From a virus, in the IMG/VR virus record IMGVR_UViG_3300010885_072082, positions 1 to 53,813 of that record: a stretch of DNA of 53,813 nucleotides. The stretch is one strand, 5' to 3'. The position numbers were made by a program, and so were the translations under genes. Below, piece after piece: positions 26,637 to 36,900 of the stretch (the first letter of the stretch is position 1; each line of letters begins with the position of its first letter). The notes under the pieces were generated by a model. That model was not told where the DNA came from, made no database searches, and saw only the letters and a program-made list of their open reading frames with translations.

Positions 26637-29600
26637 CTAAGCCCCGGAGAGAGTATCTACAATTAAGGGATCATGATCCACTTTCACACCTAACAAAAGA
26701 ACGTTATTTTTGAAGGAATCAATATTATTGTTATAAACATCTGTTGCACCGGGTCTCTGAATAAAGAACCTACATAAATTTCCACGACTAATGCCTTGAA
26801 ACAAGTCTGACAGTGACGGGAATAAGGTTGTGTTAACAATATCAGGGGATGTTATAACATCACTTACTGAGACAGTAAGCGTTGTATCTATTTCCATTGT
26901 GCCACCATCGCCGAGAACAGTACCAGCTATTTCAAAATTTACACCACTGAGTGCATTAATCGCAGGGGATTCAGCAAACCCTGCTATACGCGCAAGATTA
27001 TACCTAATATTACCATTAACATTAGTAAATGCGTCAGCTATAAGAACACCAGATAGTGGATTTGTATACGGGATTCTTAATAGTTGATTATTAGAAGTAA
27101 AATTCGTATTAACACGTGGAAGCCACTCTGATAATACGTTATCTTGCCCGACACTATTAGCTTTTGAAAGTGCTGCTAAGTTATAAACCTGCTTATTGTT
27201 AATTGTTCTAAATTTACCCGAAACATACACGGCAGAAAGACCCGGTGTTACACTATTATGCATTTCAATATCAGAAACATAACGACCACCACCGCGAACA
27301 TCGAGATCCCAGGTAGTGACTAGAGGGGGTGATTGTGTGCTTATCGATAGATTAAACGCAGCAAGTGTCGATTTACGGGTTGGTGTACCTGCTCCTGCTA
27401 CTTTAAAATAATTAAATCTACCACCGGTATACAGTATGAGTTGATCGGGTGCTGAATCAACTTTAACTTTGTAAACATAATCATCAAAAATAGGCTGCCA
27501 ATCAGTTAGAGTACCTGGTGAGGTATCTGTACGGTGTGCTGTAGCATATTGTCTTGTTCTTGTCGTTTTTGTCGCTCCAACAAGATGTCTCCCACCTGCA
27601 AATAAAACATTATTATAATAATCTAATGTATAGATTCTATACCTCCCCCCTCCATACGTTATACTATTATTTACATTTGTTGTAAATGTAGTATCAATTG
27701 CATTACCAGAATCAAGAGCAGACATGTCTATACGCGTTAAACCTTTCATGGAATAAGACGTTCCACCTGTTCCCTGTTTACCGGAAGTCATAGATCCACC
27801 GACGTAGAGATACTTACCAGCGGATAGGAGATCACGAACCGTTTCATTTCGTTCAGAGAAAAAGAAGGGATAATAGTTATTCGTACCATTAAGATTCGAC
27901 ATATCTATAATTGTAAGCCCGCTACCGTAGGTAGGATGTGTAAACTCTCCACCAATACATAGATATGTCTTTGAACCATATACAAACTGCTGTATGGCCC
28001 AAACGGTATTATTAAATCCATTTGTATTAAGAATATACGTACCCGTACTGGTTCCAGGAACCGATGAAAGTGCACCTAATGTACCTAACCCCCGGTTTGA
28101 GCTCGGATATGCTCCACCTTTGAGATCAATGACAGCGAATTTATTTCTTACAGTACTACCTATTTTTGAAAAATCACCCCCTACATATAAAATACTACCA
28201 TTAGCATCTAAATACTGTGAATATATAGCTCTGTTTGGTGTGATAGGACTATACGAACCAGTTTTACCTGAACTGTTTGTTGCAAAAACTGTTACCGGAG
28301 ACTGTGATAGCGATGTAACTGTCCAATACAGGGTAACAGAAGGTGTATAGCCTGTATCAGAAATCGTTTCAAAAGATACAGCAGGCTTGTTTGTTTGTGC
28401 TATATTTGTTGACGGTAAACTATACATATTTATTAATGTACCGTCAGCTGTAGGGTATACTGCAGTTTTAGTAGAACCAGAAGGCCTAAGTTGTGTATAG
28501 TCAACAAATTTTAAGGAATTGGTATTAGATATAATAGTACCACCTGTTTGTTGATCAACTGTAAGAGTTATACCGGTACCGGGTTCAAGAATTAATGACG
28601 GTGATACATCTAAGTTTAGATTATAACCATCTGATTGAAGAACGAGGTTATCGCCTGTTGTTAGGGATATAGCTGATAAGCCAAATCCTGCATTACCGAT
28701 AAAACTACTACTAGTACCTACAGTAACCGATTGTATATTACCGTTATTGTTAACGATTGCTTGATTAGTACCTAAAATTAATGACGTAAGACCGCTACCG
28801 CTATTACCTAAAATTGTATTAGCGCTTAACGTTACACCCGCTACCGTAGTACCATTTTTATTACCAAGTACTTGGTTAGCACCGAGTGCGACGCTCGTTC
28901 CTGTCGCAGTTGAAGCACCTGGATTAGCATATACACTATAAGGATTCAAGATAACATTTGCTGCATCTCTTGTAATTGGTACATATGCTAAAATAACCAC
29001 CTTACTACCAGCAGGCGGTGGTGTTGTGAACGTAATTTTATAGGGTATATTATAGGGATTAATTGTATAGTCCTTACCAGGCTCTTGTATTACACCGGTT
29101 ATATCAACACGATAATTATTAGGATCTGTTGCAAGATTGGTATACCCTTGTAACAAAAATTCATTAGCGGCACCATCTACACCGTTTGTATTATCAAATA
29201 AAAATTTAATTGGTGTCGTTAATTGTGTAAAAAAGGCTAAATTAATTAAATCATCACCACTTATTGGTACAAAAGAGCTCTTTGCCCTCTGTGCACTTAA
29301 TGTACCATAGACGTTTAATTTATTTAACCCCGTTGAATCAGCAACCCCACCAATACCCACGTCACCATTTGCATTAATAACAAAAGGAGTATTATCATTT
29401 AATACATCATCAACTCTCAATGCATCGCCTGTCCCGCGCTGAATAATATGAACAGCAGGTGTAGCTGTGTTGATATTAGCTGTTAGTGGACCAGTTATAG
29501 TAGCATTACCTGATAGCGGTACAAAATTTGTTTGTACCCAATTATTAGCTGTTAGTAGACCAGTTATAGTACCTGATAGCGGTACTATAACTGATAGCGG

Positions 29601-31115
29601 TACAAAATTTGTTTGAACCCAATTTTGTGTAGCGCCTCCGCCTGATAGCGGTACAAAATTTGTTTGAACCCAATTTTGTGTAGCGCCTCCGTTAGTGGCG
29701 CCTAATACAGCATTATCAACATATGCTTTATTAGCTAATTCAAAATTATTTTGAGGAACATTATTTGCGTATAGTCGATTGGTGTTTGCAGAAACATTAC
29801 CCGTCAATGTACCGCCTGATAGTGGTAGGAATTTACTATCAACGTATTGCTTGCTTACTGCTGCAGGGACACTAGCGATAGCTGTATCGACATATAGTTT
29901 ACTTGTTAATTCAGAATTGTTAATAGGTGTTAGATTTGAAGTATATATACTCTGTGCATTTACATTACCCGTCAATGTACCGCCTGATAGTGGTAGGAAT
30001 TTACTATCAACGTATTGCTTGCTTACTGCTGCAGGGACATTAGCGATAGCTGTATCGACATATAGTTTACTTGTTAATTCAGAATTGTCAATAGGTGTTA
30101 GATTTGAAGTATATATACTCTGTGCATTTACATTACCTATTAATGTACCACCAGATAGAGGTAAAAACTTACTATCAACATACTGCTTATTGACACCAGA
30201 TGAAAGATTGGTAAATCTTGTATCCACATAAAGTTTATTTGTTAATTCAGAATTACCTGTAGGTATACCGTTAGCAAAAAATTTATTATTACCTGCAGAT
30301 ATATTACCTGTAATGGTAGCATTACCAGAAAGTGGAACGAAATATGTTTGAACCCAATTTTGTGTAGCGCCTCCGTTAGTGGCATTTGCAACTACACTAT
30401 CAACATATTGCTTATTTGTTAATTCAGAGCTCGTAATAGGGGCATTGGTTGCGTAAATTCTATTGGTATTTGCAGAAACATTACCCGTCAACGTACCACC
30501 AGAAATAGGTAAAAACTTACTATCAACGTATTGCTTATTTGTCACATGAGTACTGTTAACCGGTGCGTTAGACGACGTAATATTACCGTTAACTGTTGTA
30601 TCACCATCAATAATAGCGGTACCGCTTACGTGTAGCTTAGCTTGTGGATTTGTTATACCGATACCAAAATTTCCATTAAGTGGATTTGAGGGTGTATTAA
30701 TTAAAGTGAGATATTGACTGTTAAACTCTAAAGCTCCTGTAGCTATACTAAAACTACTACCAATTTGTAGGTTAACAGCAACCCAACCCTCTTTGTTTGT
30801 ATATACAAAGAGACCATTAATTATCTTACCACTACCATCTTTACGCTGATACACCATATCCCCTTGAACAATACCTGATATACTACCAGTGGAAGCAGCA
30901 TCAGATAAATTTTTACCATCGATAATACCAAAATTTATATTACCTACACGTACCCCCCCTTTTGTTATACCATCTCCAACGAAAACACGGTTAGTATCTG
31001 TGGTGAGACCGAGCTCACCCTGTGATAATGTAATATTTTGCCTATCTCCGTCTAATCCTCGACGAATAATTAACTTTATTACTGTATCAGATGTAATGAG
31101 AAGAGGATTAGGCAT
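26637..31115 (-). CDS. Long tail fibre/adhesin, 1492 aa, with repeats and C-terminal beta-propeller
   Basis: Residues 1-60 (R-R-G-L-D-G-D-R, L-S-Q-G-E-L-G-L-T-T-D-T, V-F-V-G-D-G) look like the small N-terminal domain found in phage receptor-binding proteins such as the major tropism determinant. Residues about 165-560 contain many copies of P-L-S-G-G-T-L-T-G-N followed by L-Y-V-D-x-x, a fibre-shaft repeat, including two almost identical 56-residue units. From about 960 to 1375 are repeated Y-V-G-G-x-F/S/M-type blades resembling a beta-propeller. The start overlaps the upstream 139-aa gene by 8 nt. It is a likely side-fibre subunit; the receptor is unknown. Confidence 0.75.
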   Translation of the reverse strand: MPNPLLITSDTVIKLIIRRGLDGDRQNITLSQGELGLTTDTNRVFVGDGITKGGVRVGNINFGIIDGKNLSDAASTGSISGIVQGDMVYQRKDGSGKIINGLFVYTNKEGWVAVNLQIGSSFSIATGALEFNSQYLTLINTPSNPLNGNFGIGITNPQAKLHVSGTAIIDGDTTVNGNITSSNAPVNSTHVTNKQYVDSKFLPISGGTLTGNVSANTNRIYATNAPITSSELTNKQYVDSVVANATNGGATQNWVQTYFVPLSGNATITGNISAGNNKFFANGIPTGNSELTNKLYVDTRFTNLSSGVNKQYVDSKFLPLSGGTLIGNVNAQSIYTSNLTPIDNSELTSKLYVDTAIANVPAAVSKQYVDSKFLPLSGGTLTGNVNAQSIYTSNLTPINNSELTSKLYVDTAIASVPAAVSKQYVDSKFLPLSGGTLTGNVSANTNRLYANNVPQNNFELANKAYVDNAVLGATNGGATQNWVQTNFVPLSGGGATQNWVQTNFVPLSVIVPLSGTITGLLTANNWVQTNFVPLSGNATITGPLTANINTATPAVHIIQRGTGDALRVDDVLNDNTPFVINANGDVGIGGVADSTGLNKLNVYGTLSAQRAKSSFVPISGDDLINLAFFTQLTTPIKFLFDNTNGVDGAANEFLLQGYTNLATDPNNYRVDITGVIQEPGKDYTINPYNIPYKITFTTPPPAGSKVVILAYVPITRDAANVILNPYSVYANPGASTATGTSVALGANQVLGNKNGTTVAGVTLSANTILGNSGSGLTSLILGTNQAIVNNNGNIQSVTVGTSSSFIGNAGFGLSAISLTTGDNLVLQSDGYNLNLDVSPSLILEPGTGITLTVDQQTGGTIISNTNSLKFVDYTQLRPSGSTKTAVYPTADGTLINMYSLPSTNIAQTNKPAVSFETISDTGYTPSVTLYWTVTSLSQSPVTVFATNSSGKTGSYSPITPNRAIYSQYLDANGSILYVGGDFSKIGSTVRNKFAVIDLKGGAYPSSNRGLGTLGALSSVPGTSTGTYILNTNGFNNTVWAIQQFVYGSKTYLCIGGEFTHPTYGSGLTIIDMSNLNGTNNYYPFFFSERNETVRDLLSAGKYLYVGGSMTSGKQGTGGTSYSMKGLTRIDMSALDSGNAIDTTFTTNVNNSITYGGGRYRIYTLDYYNNVLFAGGRHLVGATKTTRTRQYATAHRTDTSPGTLTDWQPIFDDYVYKVKVDSAPDQLILYTGGRFNYFKVAGAGTPTRKSTLAAFNLSISTQSPPLVTTWDLDVRGGGRYVSDIEMHNSVTPGLSAVYVSGKFRTINNKQVYNLAALSKANSVGQDNVLSEWLPRVNTNFTSNNQLLRIPYTNPLSGVLIADAFTNVNGNIRYNLARIAGFAESPAINALSGVNFEIAGTVLGDGGTMEIDTTLTVSVSDVITSPDIVNTTLFPSLSDLFQGISRGNLCRFFIQRPGATDVYNNNIDSFKNNVLLLGVKVDHDPLIVDTLSGA
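29794..30129 (-). repeat. Two near-identical 168-bp tandem repeats in the 1492-aa fibre gene
   Basis: Units 29794-29961 and 29962-30129 differ at only a few bases; a more diverged third unit starts at 30130. Each encodes 56 residues of fibre shaft. The near identity suggests a recent duplication or gene conversion. Confidence 0.8.
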
Positions 31116-31527
31116 ATGTATATATTATTTTTGATGTTGGTTCTACAATCATCCATGAAACAATACTACGATCATTAATATTTGTAGAAGAAATTGTAAA
31201 ACTATTGGTTGAAGTGTTTATACCGTTTAAAACAAAAGGTACACCTGGTGCACCCATAGCATCATGTATAGATACAAAAACTAAAGCTGTTTTTGTAAGA
31301 GCTGCAGGCAGTGTTAATGTGACAAGTGCTGAAGCACCAACAGTCAATGCAGCAGAACCTGCAAATGTATAGGACACAGGAATACCACCGGGTGTAATAC
31401 TGTCACCTATAAAAACCCGTCCTGTATCTGTAGTGTATCCGAGCTCACCCTCATCTAGTGTAATTAATTTACGCTGATTATCTGTACCTCTACGAACTTT
31501 TAATTTAATTACTGATACTGTAGCCAT
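31108..31527 (-). CDS. Small fibre-associated protein with the same N-terminal domain as the 1492-aa fibre
   Basis: 139 residues. Residues 1-55 repeat the N-terminal domain of the next gene (K-V-R-R-G-T-D-N-Q-R, L-D-E-G-E-L-G-Y-T-T-D-T, R-V-F-I-G-D-S), so the two proteins are paralogous at that end. The remaining 80 residues are beta-rich and low in charge. It may be a minimal fibre, a tip adaptor or a decoy. It carries a late promoter 6 nt before its ATG and overlaps the next gene by 8 nt. Confidence 0.65.
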   Translation of the reverse strand: MATVSVIKLKVRRGTDNQRKLITLDEGELGYTTDTGRVFIGDSITPGGIPVSYTFAGSAALTVGASALVTLTLPAALTKTALVFVSIHDAMGAPGVPFVLNGINTSTNSFTISSTNINDRSIVSWMIVEPTSKIIYTYA

Positions 31528-31533
31528 CGAAAT

Positions 31534-31541
31534 TATTTATG
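31534..31541 (-). promoter_or_regulatory. Late-promoter octamer for the 139-aa and 1492-aa fibre genes
   Basis: Minus-strand CATAAATA lies 6 nt before the ATG at 31527. Confidence 0.6.
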
Positions 31542-31560
31542 TTTAAACACCGAATATCAA

Positions 31561-33189
31561 TCATCCTAATGTTATAATATATGAAGGATCAAGGTAGTTT
31601 TGTACTTCTGTGTTTAATATTTTTAAGAGATTTTTTTGTATATTAAAAATTTTTTCAAATGGTCTATTAATGATATTGTTTTGCAAAATTTCATTCATAC
31701 CTATATAATTTGATATATCCTGTTGAAATTGTACTATATTAAGCTCATCTGGTAAAAGATATCTACTACCGCTTAAAAATATACTACCGGTCCCTGCATC
31801 TTTTTTAAATAAAAATTTACTAGTAATATTATCACGAAGACGCATATGATTGATTAAAAGTTTAGAAATTGCTTTATTGAATACCCAGTTTTGAAGATAT
31901 TCTTCAGGGTGTATATTGATTTCATCACGCGAGTATACATCAATGCTATCATCAGTTAATATACTCAAAACATTTAAATTATCTTGATAAACAGAAAGCT
32001 TACCCATGCCGTTATTATTACTAAAAATAAAATTTAAATCGTTTGGTTGTCCGTTAATATTTGCAGAAATTGTAGCAAAAGCAGTTATAGTTTCATCTGT
32101 ATCAACATTAAAGCGATTAAAGAGATAAAACCCAACCGTATCTTCCGGATAATTAACAAGTTTTTTATAAACGTTTTTATTGGTTATTATATAAAATACA
32201 TTTGAATCAGATAATGAAAAAGACAATCTCTTAATTGTTTCACCTGTTTTTGCTAAATTTGAAATATCAATAACTTGCTTAGTAGTAAATTCATCATCGT
32301 ATTTATAAATGAAACCAGACAACGTGAGCAAATATATACTACCATAATTATCAGCAGTTAGTTGTACAGGGTATGATGATAATAAATCTCTAAAAAGCTG
32401 ATAATTGCTAACCCAGTTTAAATTTTTGTCATATTTTTTAACTGTACTATTACCAGAATCTAAAACATAAATTTCAGATTTATGATAAAGAATACTAGAA
32501 GGAGCATTAAATTTTAATTTTTCGTTGTAGGTACCAAATCCACCTATACTATTTTGATAGAGAAGCGTATTTTGTAAGACATTATCGTTAATTAAAAACC
32601 CTGATGCATCGTATTTTGTTACACTATTAGCGCTCACGTCTAAAACATATAGTGTATTATTTTCACCAAAAGCAAAATCGCTTACCCCCTGCCAATGTAC
32701 TCCTGAATTATCAAAAGTAAAATTCGAACTCAATGCAGTTACTATATTGGTAAAGGTATTGTTACTATTAAACACCTGTATATTAGGACCATTAGATAAA
32801 AATATAGAATAACTGCTTAATGCATTGTTATAAACAACAGAAAGAGTATTAGCTGTATCCAATTGGTATATACCTGCGCCAGTTAATTTTCTATACCGAC
32901 TTGTTTTTAAATTGCTGTACCAGTTTATATTTGTACCATTTATACCCGAGACACCCGCAGTAGCTATAGCTGCATATGGTATTATATTAGATGCTATGTG
33001 AGCTGATTTATATAGATAAAGAAAATTACTATAGAGTTTTGTTATAACATTATTAATATTAAAATTTGTAACGGTATCATTTTGTTTTATTTTAATAAAT
33101 TCAAAATCTGAATAAGGTAAATTAAGTGGTAGATCTAGATATCTATCATAGATAATTCCTTCTTGTGTTATTATTTCTTGAATATTCAT
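31561..33189 (-). CDS. Tail protein with NHL-like beta-propeller, 542 aa
   Basis: The middle (about residues 100-400) contains propeller-blade signatures: F-A-F-G-E-N-N-T-L-Y-V-L-D, S-S-I-L-Y-H-K-S-E-I-Y-V-L-D-S-G, and Q-L-T-A-D-N-Y-G-S-I-Y-L-L, each followed by a V-x-K-Y-D strand. The N-terminal 90 residues and the C-terminal 150 residues are separate, partly helical domains that may dock to the baseplate. It is related in design to the 1191-aa baseplate protein at 13158, suggesting propeller modules shared across the virion. Its start lies 1 nt after the upstream stop. Confidence 0.55.
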   Translation of the reverse strand: MNIQEIITQEGIIYDRYLDLPLNLPYSDFEFIKIKQNDTVTNFNINNVITKLYSNFLYLYKSAHIASNIIPYAAIATAGVSGINGTNINWYSNLKTSRYRKLTGAGIYQLDTANTLSVVYNNALSSYSIFLSNGPNIQVFNSNNTFTNIVTALSSNFTFDNSGVHWQGVSDFAFGENNTLYVLDVSANSVTKYDASGFLINDNVLQNTLLYQNSIGGFGTYNEKLKFNAPSSILYHKSEIYVLDSGNSTVKKYDKNLNWVSNYQLFRDLLSSYPVQLTADNYGSIYLLTLSGFIYKYDDEFTTKQVIDISNLAKTGETIKRLSFSLSDSNVFYIITNKNVYKKLVNYPEDTVGFYLFNRFNVDTDETITAFATISANINGQPNDLNFIFSNNNGMGKLSVYQDNLNVLSILTDDSIDVYSRDEINIHPEEYLQNWVFNKAISKLLINHMRLRDNITSKFLFKKDAGTGSIFLSGSRYLLPDELNIVQFQQDISNYIGMNEILQNNIINRPFEKIFNIQKNLLKILNTEVQNYLDPSYIITLG

Positions 33190-33190
33190 C

Positions 33191-36100
33191 TTAATTAATC
33201 CATTTAATAGTATTTAATTTTGAATAAATTGGTGCTGAGGCATTAACAGTAGTAATAATTCTTTGCTCTAGAGCCAACTTTAAATTAGGATCAGTAATAC
33301 CTGTATTACGTATTACAACATTAAAGAGGGTTGATTTAATACCAGGTATATTTGCTTTAAAATATCTTTCTATCTCTTCTGTATAATTTCTTTTACCACA
33401 AGGTAGATTAAGATGTATATCCTGTATATCTCTATCTTTACGACCATGCATAATAATATCGTAATCATTAAGTGGTCTATCGTAGAGATAAAAATTTTTT
33501 ATTTTTGTATTCTCTACAAGATATCTATCTTTTTGCAGGTATTGATAAAGCGGAATAGAATTATTATAACAAGATGTTCCAATAAGAAAAGGACGATAAA
33601 TTAAATTACTAAATTTATATTTTCTTGGTGTAAACTGTACTTCATTTATTAACTGCCCGTTAACAAAAAAGGACATATAACCATGATAACTGTCAAATCT
33701 TACACCGAAATGATGATACCCTGGATCTAAAGCTGAAAGATTAAAAACAATTTCATTTGTTTGTGTATCTGATGTGTTATAGACATTTGTTATGACGGAT
33801 TTTATATTTAAATTAGCTTCTGGATATTTGTCTTGAACATATTCTCTCAAATAATCACAATTAACGGTAGGTAATAGTCTTCCGCTTACAGAAGAGTAGA
33901 TGAAACTTGAAACCGGTATACCTGTTGTATCATAAACAGCAAATTGATAATCATTAAATGAGGTTAAGTTATTTGTAGAAGAGATAATCTGCTCTCCTGT
34001 TGTCGGAGTATAACCTTTATTAGATCTATAAAAAATTGCTCTTTTATTATAGTCACTATTGACAAATTCAGAAGTAAAGTCAATACCATAATTATTAAAC
34101 GTATCAATATTTTTTTGAGTTTGTATGGCATACAATATACCACTTAGTGGTGGTATCGTAAAAATTATATTATTGTTGCTTATATTATAATCAAAAATCG
34201 GCGTAAGTCTAGCATTAGATATTTTGTTTGTAACAACATAGTCGTATGGATTTTGTGTACTGCTATTGGTTAGATAAAATGTTGTTTGTGTACCATTACC
34301 TGTAACGGTAACAGATGTAGTGATAAGAGTATTGGAGGTTAATGTACCAGAGAGTATAAACTCCCGTTCAGCTGAATACTTATAGAATGTATTACCATCT
34401 AGAACTACCCATAAATAACCTTCAAAATCAATGTTGAAGTCTTGAATATATCTACCAGATGTAGACTTAAATGTTGTTAGAATAGTACTTACGGTTGTAG
34501 GATTGCTATCGTTATAAAAATTAATGTTTGTCCACGTAACAAGCGATGTATTATTATCAGTAAGATAATAAAGATTATTATTCTTTCTTCTTGTTACAGT
34601 ACCTGGGGTAAAATAGAGTTTACCCTGGTAATAGTCTACAGTTTTGGCAGTATTTAGTGCATCATTACCGGCACCTGGTGCGTAAACAGTATCTACTGTT
34701 GAAAGAATGTTAGTTATGACAGTGTTATTTGCTAGATTGAGTGAGAGTACATTATTTCCTGCTCCACGCTTATAGAGAATATAGGCAGTAGTTTCAGAAT
34801 AATTGAAAGAAATAAAATTTGACAGATAGGAACAATATGTTTGATTTAACAATACACCACTACGTGAGTATTGTCGAGAGTACCCGTCATTAAAAATAAC
34901 TGAATAATTTTCCGTATATTGTGGTCTGATAATTGCTGTTGCAGTTGCAGGGTATATAATGGAATTTAATTTTACGAAATCTGTATTTAAAATATCTACA
35001 CCTGCTAGCGTATTAACAAACAAATAAGGTGTAATTATATTCTCATTAAAAATACCAAAACCATCATTATTATAATTACCGATTATCTGATTACCGAAAG
35101 GTTTAGACCAATCATTATTGTACATATCAAATAACAATGTAAATTGACCAGAATCTTGAATTGAAGAGAGTGATGAAGTAATTGCATATCTGTTACCATC
35201 AAAAATATACTCTCTGTTATCTTTATATGTTTGATAAACGCTAGAATTATTGTTATAATAATAGTTTAAAAAGTCTTTTTCAACAAGCATACTGGTAAGC
35301 GAACCAATATAACTCTTAACATTATTTTGACCGTAGTGGTGATAGGCGTAATATGTACCGGGTTCAAAAACAAGCTCTGATGGCTTATCAAAAACAATAT
35401 CTACTGTAGGGTCTATATTAAGATTATCTATTATACCCTTAAAGGCTGTGGTATATGTAATAGCCTTATAGGGTGCAGAAGAAAGTGCTGCAAAAAATGA
35501 AATTTTTGAAGGTTGGTAATAGCGATCAACCCAGATAGGAAGTGCATTAACATCTGTATTACCTGATAACCAACTACATAAAAATGTTCCTGTAGCTTCT
35601 TCACTAACTGAACCAAAAGGTGAAGTTGCAGGTGCATTTACAAGCTTTTTAAAAATTTTATCCGACTTTATAGGATGATCACCAGCAATTGCTCCTGCTT
35701 GTATGAGACCGGAATCATTAATATTAATTTTTACATACGGATAGAGATTATATGGTACATGAAAATAGGAAATTTGATCACTTTTTAGTACAATATCTGT
35801 TGTATATGACTCGTAACCAAGTGTAATATTATCGTTACCTAATTTTTGATTTGATCCTGTAAATAATTTTTTATAGTCACGAAATTCAACTTCATTTTCT
35901 TGATAATATAATGACTTGCTAGCTTGAAACGGATTATTACGTGATTGATAATTTTCAGGTGTATTAGTAGTTTTAAGAGAAAGTGCATTAAAATTAATAC
36001 TATCACTCGTCAGTGTGGTGTATTGACTATTTAAAATTAAATTCGAATTAATTTGGTTGTATGATCGATTTTTATCGATATCTTGTGTATTGGTTTTAAA

Positions 36101-36880
36101 GTTCTTTGTATAACCGACCCATGGATCAAGGAGAATGGTGTCGTTAGGTGTCTCAGATCGCGGTATACACTTAAATACAGCTTCCGTAGGATAAGGTTCA
36201 GATGCACCAACAGAAATAGGTGCAAATGTTAAATTTGCATTTAATGGACTCGAGGGACTATAAGCAATATAATTTAGTATATCATTAAAACTCTTAAATA
36301 AGACGATGTAGTCGTTTAATGCATCGTATTCATAATAAAAAAGCTGAGGAGAGCGATCTAATAAATAATCGGTATCGAGTTTAGGGCTAAAATATAAATT
36401 ACCTGCACTATCTGCTGTAAGATATCTTGTATCATAGATACTTACGTGTTCGACATAGCATAGTTGACTATTAAAAAATTTAATAGTGAACATGTATCTA
36501 TTATCTATCTGTTCGTACATACCAGAAAAGGATATCTGCGCAGTAGAAATTAAAGATGATGGTTCTTGTGTGACTAGAAATTTTGTAATTTCAGTTATAC
36601 CATTTTGTGCATAAGCTGCAAGATATGTTGTTATATCACCGGTCTGCGGCTTGAGATTATTAATATTAAGAATAGAAGATAGCTGGGTATTTTGTGTGAG
36701 AAATAAATTAGAATAGTTATTTATAGTACTATCTTGTGGTATCTCTAGAGCTCGAGACCAAGGCAAGGTAATACCATGCTCTGTATAGTAAGAGCCCTGA
36801 ATAAAATCAGTAACCTTATCATAGCCATAATTAGCTGTTAGACCGATAAAGTTGTTAGAGCTAAGAGACACTATATCCAT
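33191..36880 (-). CDS. Giant tail/fibre protein with LamG-like lectin domain, 1229 aa
   Basis: 1229 residues, beta-rich and full of Tyr, Asn and Ser. Around residues 1050-1140 a concanavalin/LamG-like domain is seen (L-D-P-G-Y-H-H-F-G-V-R-F-D then G-Y-M-S-F-F-V-N-G-Q-L-I). The last 80 residues (E-E-I-E-R-Y-F-K, I-P-G-I-K-S, then I-T-T-V-N-A-S-A-P) form a distinct small domain that may be a baseplate anchor. It shares an operon with the 542-aa propeller protein. It is probably a large adhesin or fibre-attachment protein; no closer homologue is recognised. Confidence 0.55.
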   Translation of the reverse strand: MDIVSLSSNNFIGLTANYGYDKVTDFIQGSYYTEHGITLPWSRALEIPQDSTINNYSNLFLTQNTQLSSILNINNLKPQTGDITTYLAAYAQNGITEITKFLVTQEPSSLISTAQISFSGMYEQIDNRYMFTIKFFNSQLCYVEHVSIYDTRYLTADSAGNLYFSPKLDTDYLLDRSPQLFYYEYDALNDYIVLFKSFNDILNYIAYSPSSPLNANLTFAPISVGASEPYPTEAVFKCIPRSETPNDTILLDPWVGYTKNFKTNTQDIDKNRSYNQINSNLILNSQYTTLTSDSINFNALSLKTTNTPENYQSRNNPFQASKSLYYQENEVEFRDYKKLFTGSNQKLGNDNITLGYESYTTDIVLKSDQISYFHVPYNLYPYVKININDSGLIQAGAIAGDHPIKSDKIFKKLVNAPATSPFGSVSEEATGTFLCSWLSGNTDVNALPIWVDRYYQPSKISFFAALSSAPYKAITYTTAFKGIIDNLNIDPTVDIVFDKPSELVFEPGTYYAYHHYGQNNVKSYIGSLTSMLVEKDFLNYYYNNNSSVYQTYKDNREYIFDGNRYAITSSLSSIQDSGQFTLLFDMYNNDWSKPFGNQIIGNYNNDGFGIFNENIITPYLFVNTLAGVDILNTDFVKLNSIIYPATATAIIRPQYTENYSVIFNDGYSRQYSRSGVLLNQTYCSYLSNFISFNYSETTAYILYKRGAGNNVLSLNLANNTVITNILSTVDTVYAPGAGNDALNTAKTVDYYQGKLYFTPGTVTRRKNNNLYYLTDNNTSLVTWTNINFYNDSNPTTVSTILTTFKSTSGRYIQDFNIDFEGYLWVVLDGNTFYKYSAEREFILSGTLTSNTLITTSVTVTGNGTQTTFYLTNSSTQNPYDYVVTNKISNARLTPIFDYNISNNNIIFTIPPLSGILYAIQTQKNIDTFNNYGIDFTSEFVNSDYNKRAIFYRSNKGYTPTTGEQIISSTNNLTSFNDYQFAVYDTTGIPVSSFIYSSVSGRLLPTVNCDYLREYVQDKYPEANLNIKSVITNVYNTSDTQTNEIVFNLSALDPGYHHFGVRFDSYHGYMSFFVNGQLINEVQFTPRKYKFSNLIYRPFLIGTSCYNNSIPLYQYLQKDRYLVENTKIKNFYLYDRPLNDYDIIMHGRKDRDIQDIHLNLPCGKRNYTEEIERYFKANIPGIKSTLFNVVIRNTGITDPNLKLALEQRIITTVNASAPIYSKLNTIKWIN

Positions 36881-36900
36881 TTTTATTAATACTTAAGTTA

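Noticed and set aside
29779-30231. Plus-strand 150-aa frame with internal repeats
   Set aside because: It only mirrors the 168-bp coding repeats of the minus-strand fibre gene.
26637-31527. Diversity-generating retroelement, suggested by the tropism-determinant-like N-terminal domain
   Set aside because: No reverse transcriptase, template repeat or C-terminal C-type-lectin variable region is seen.
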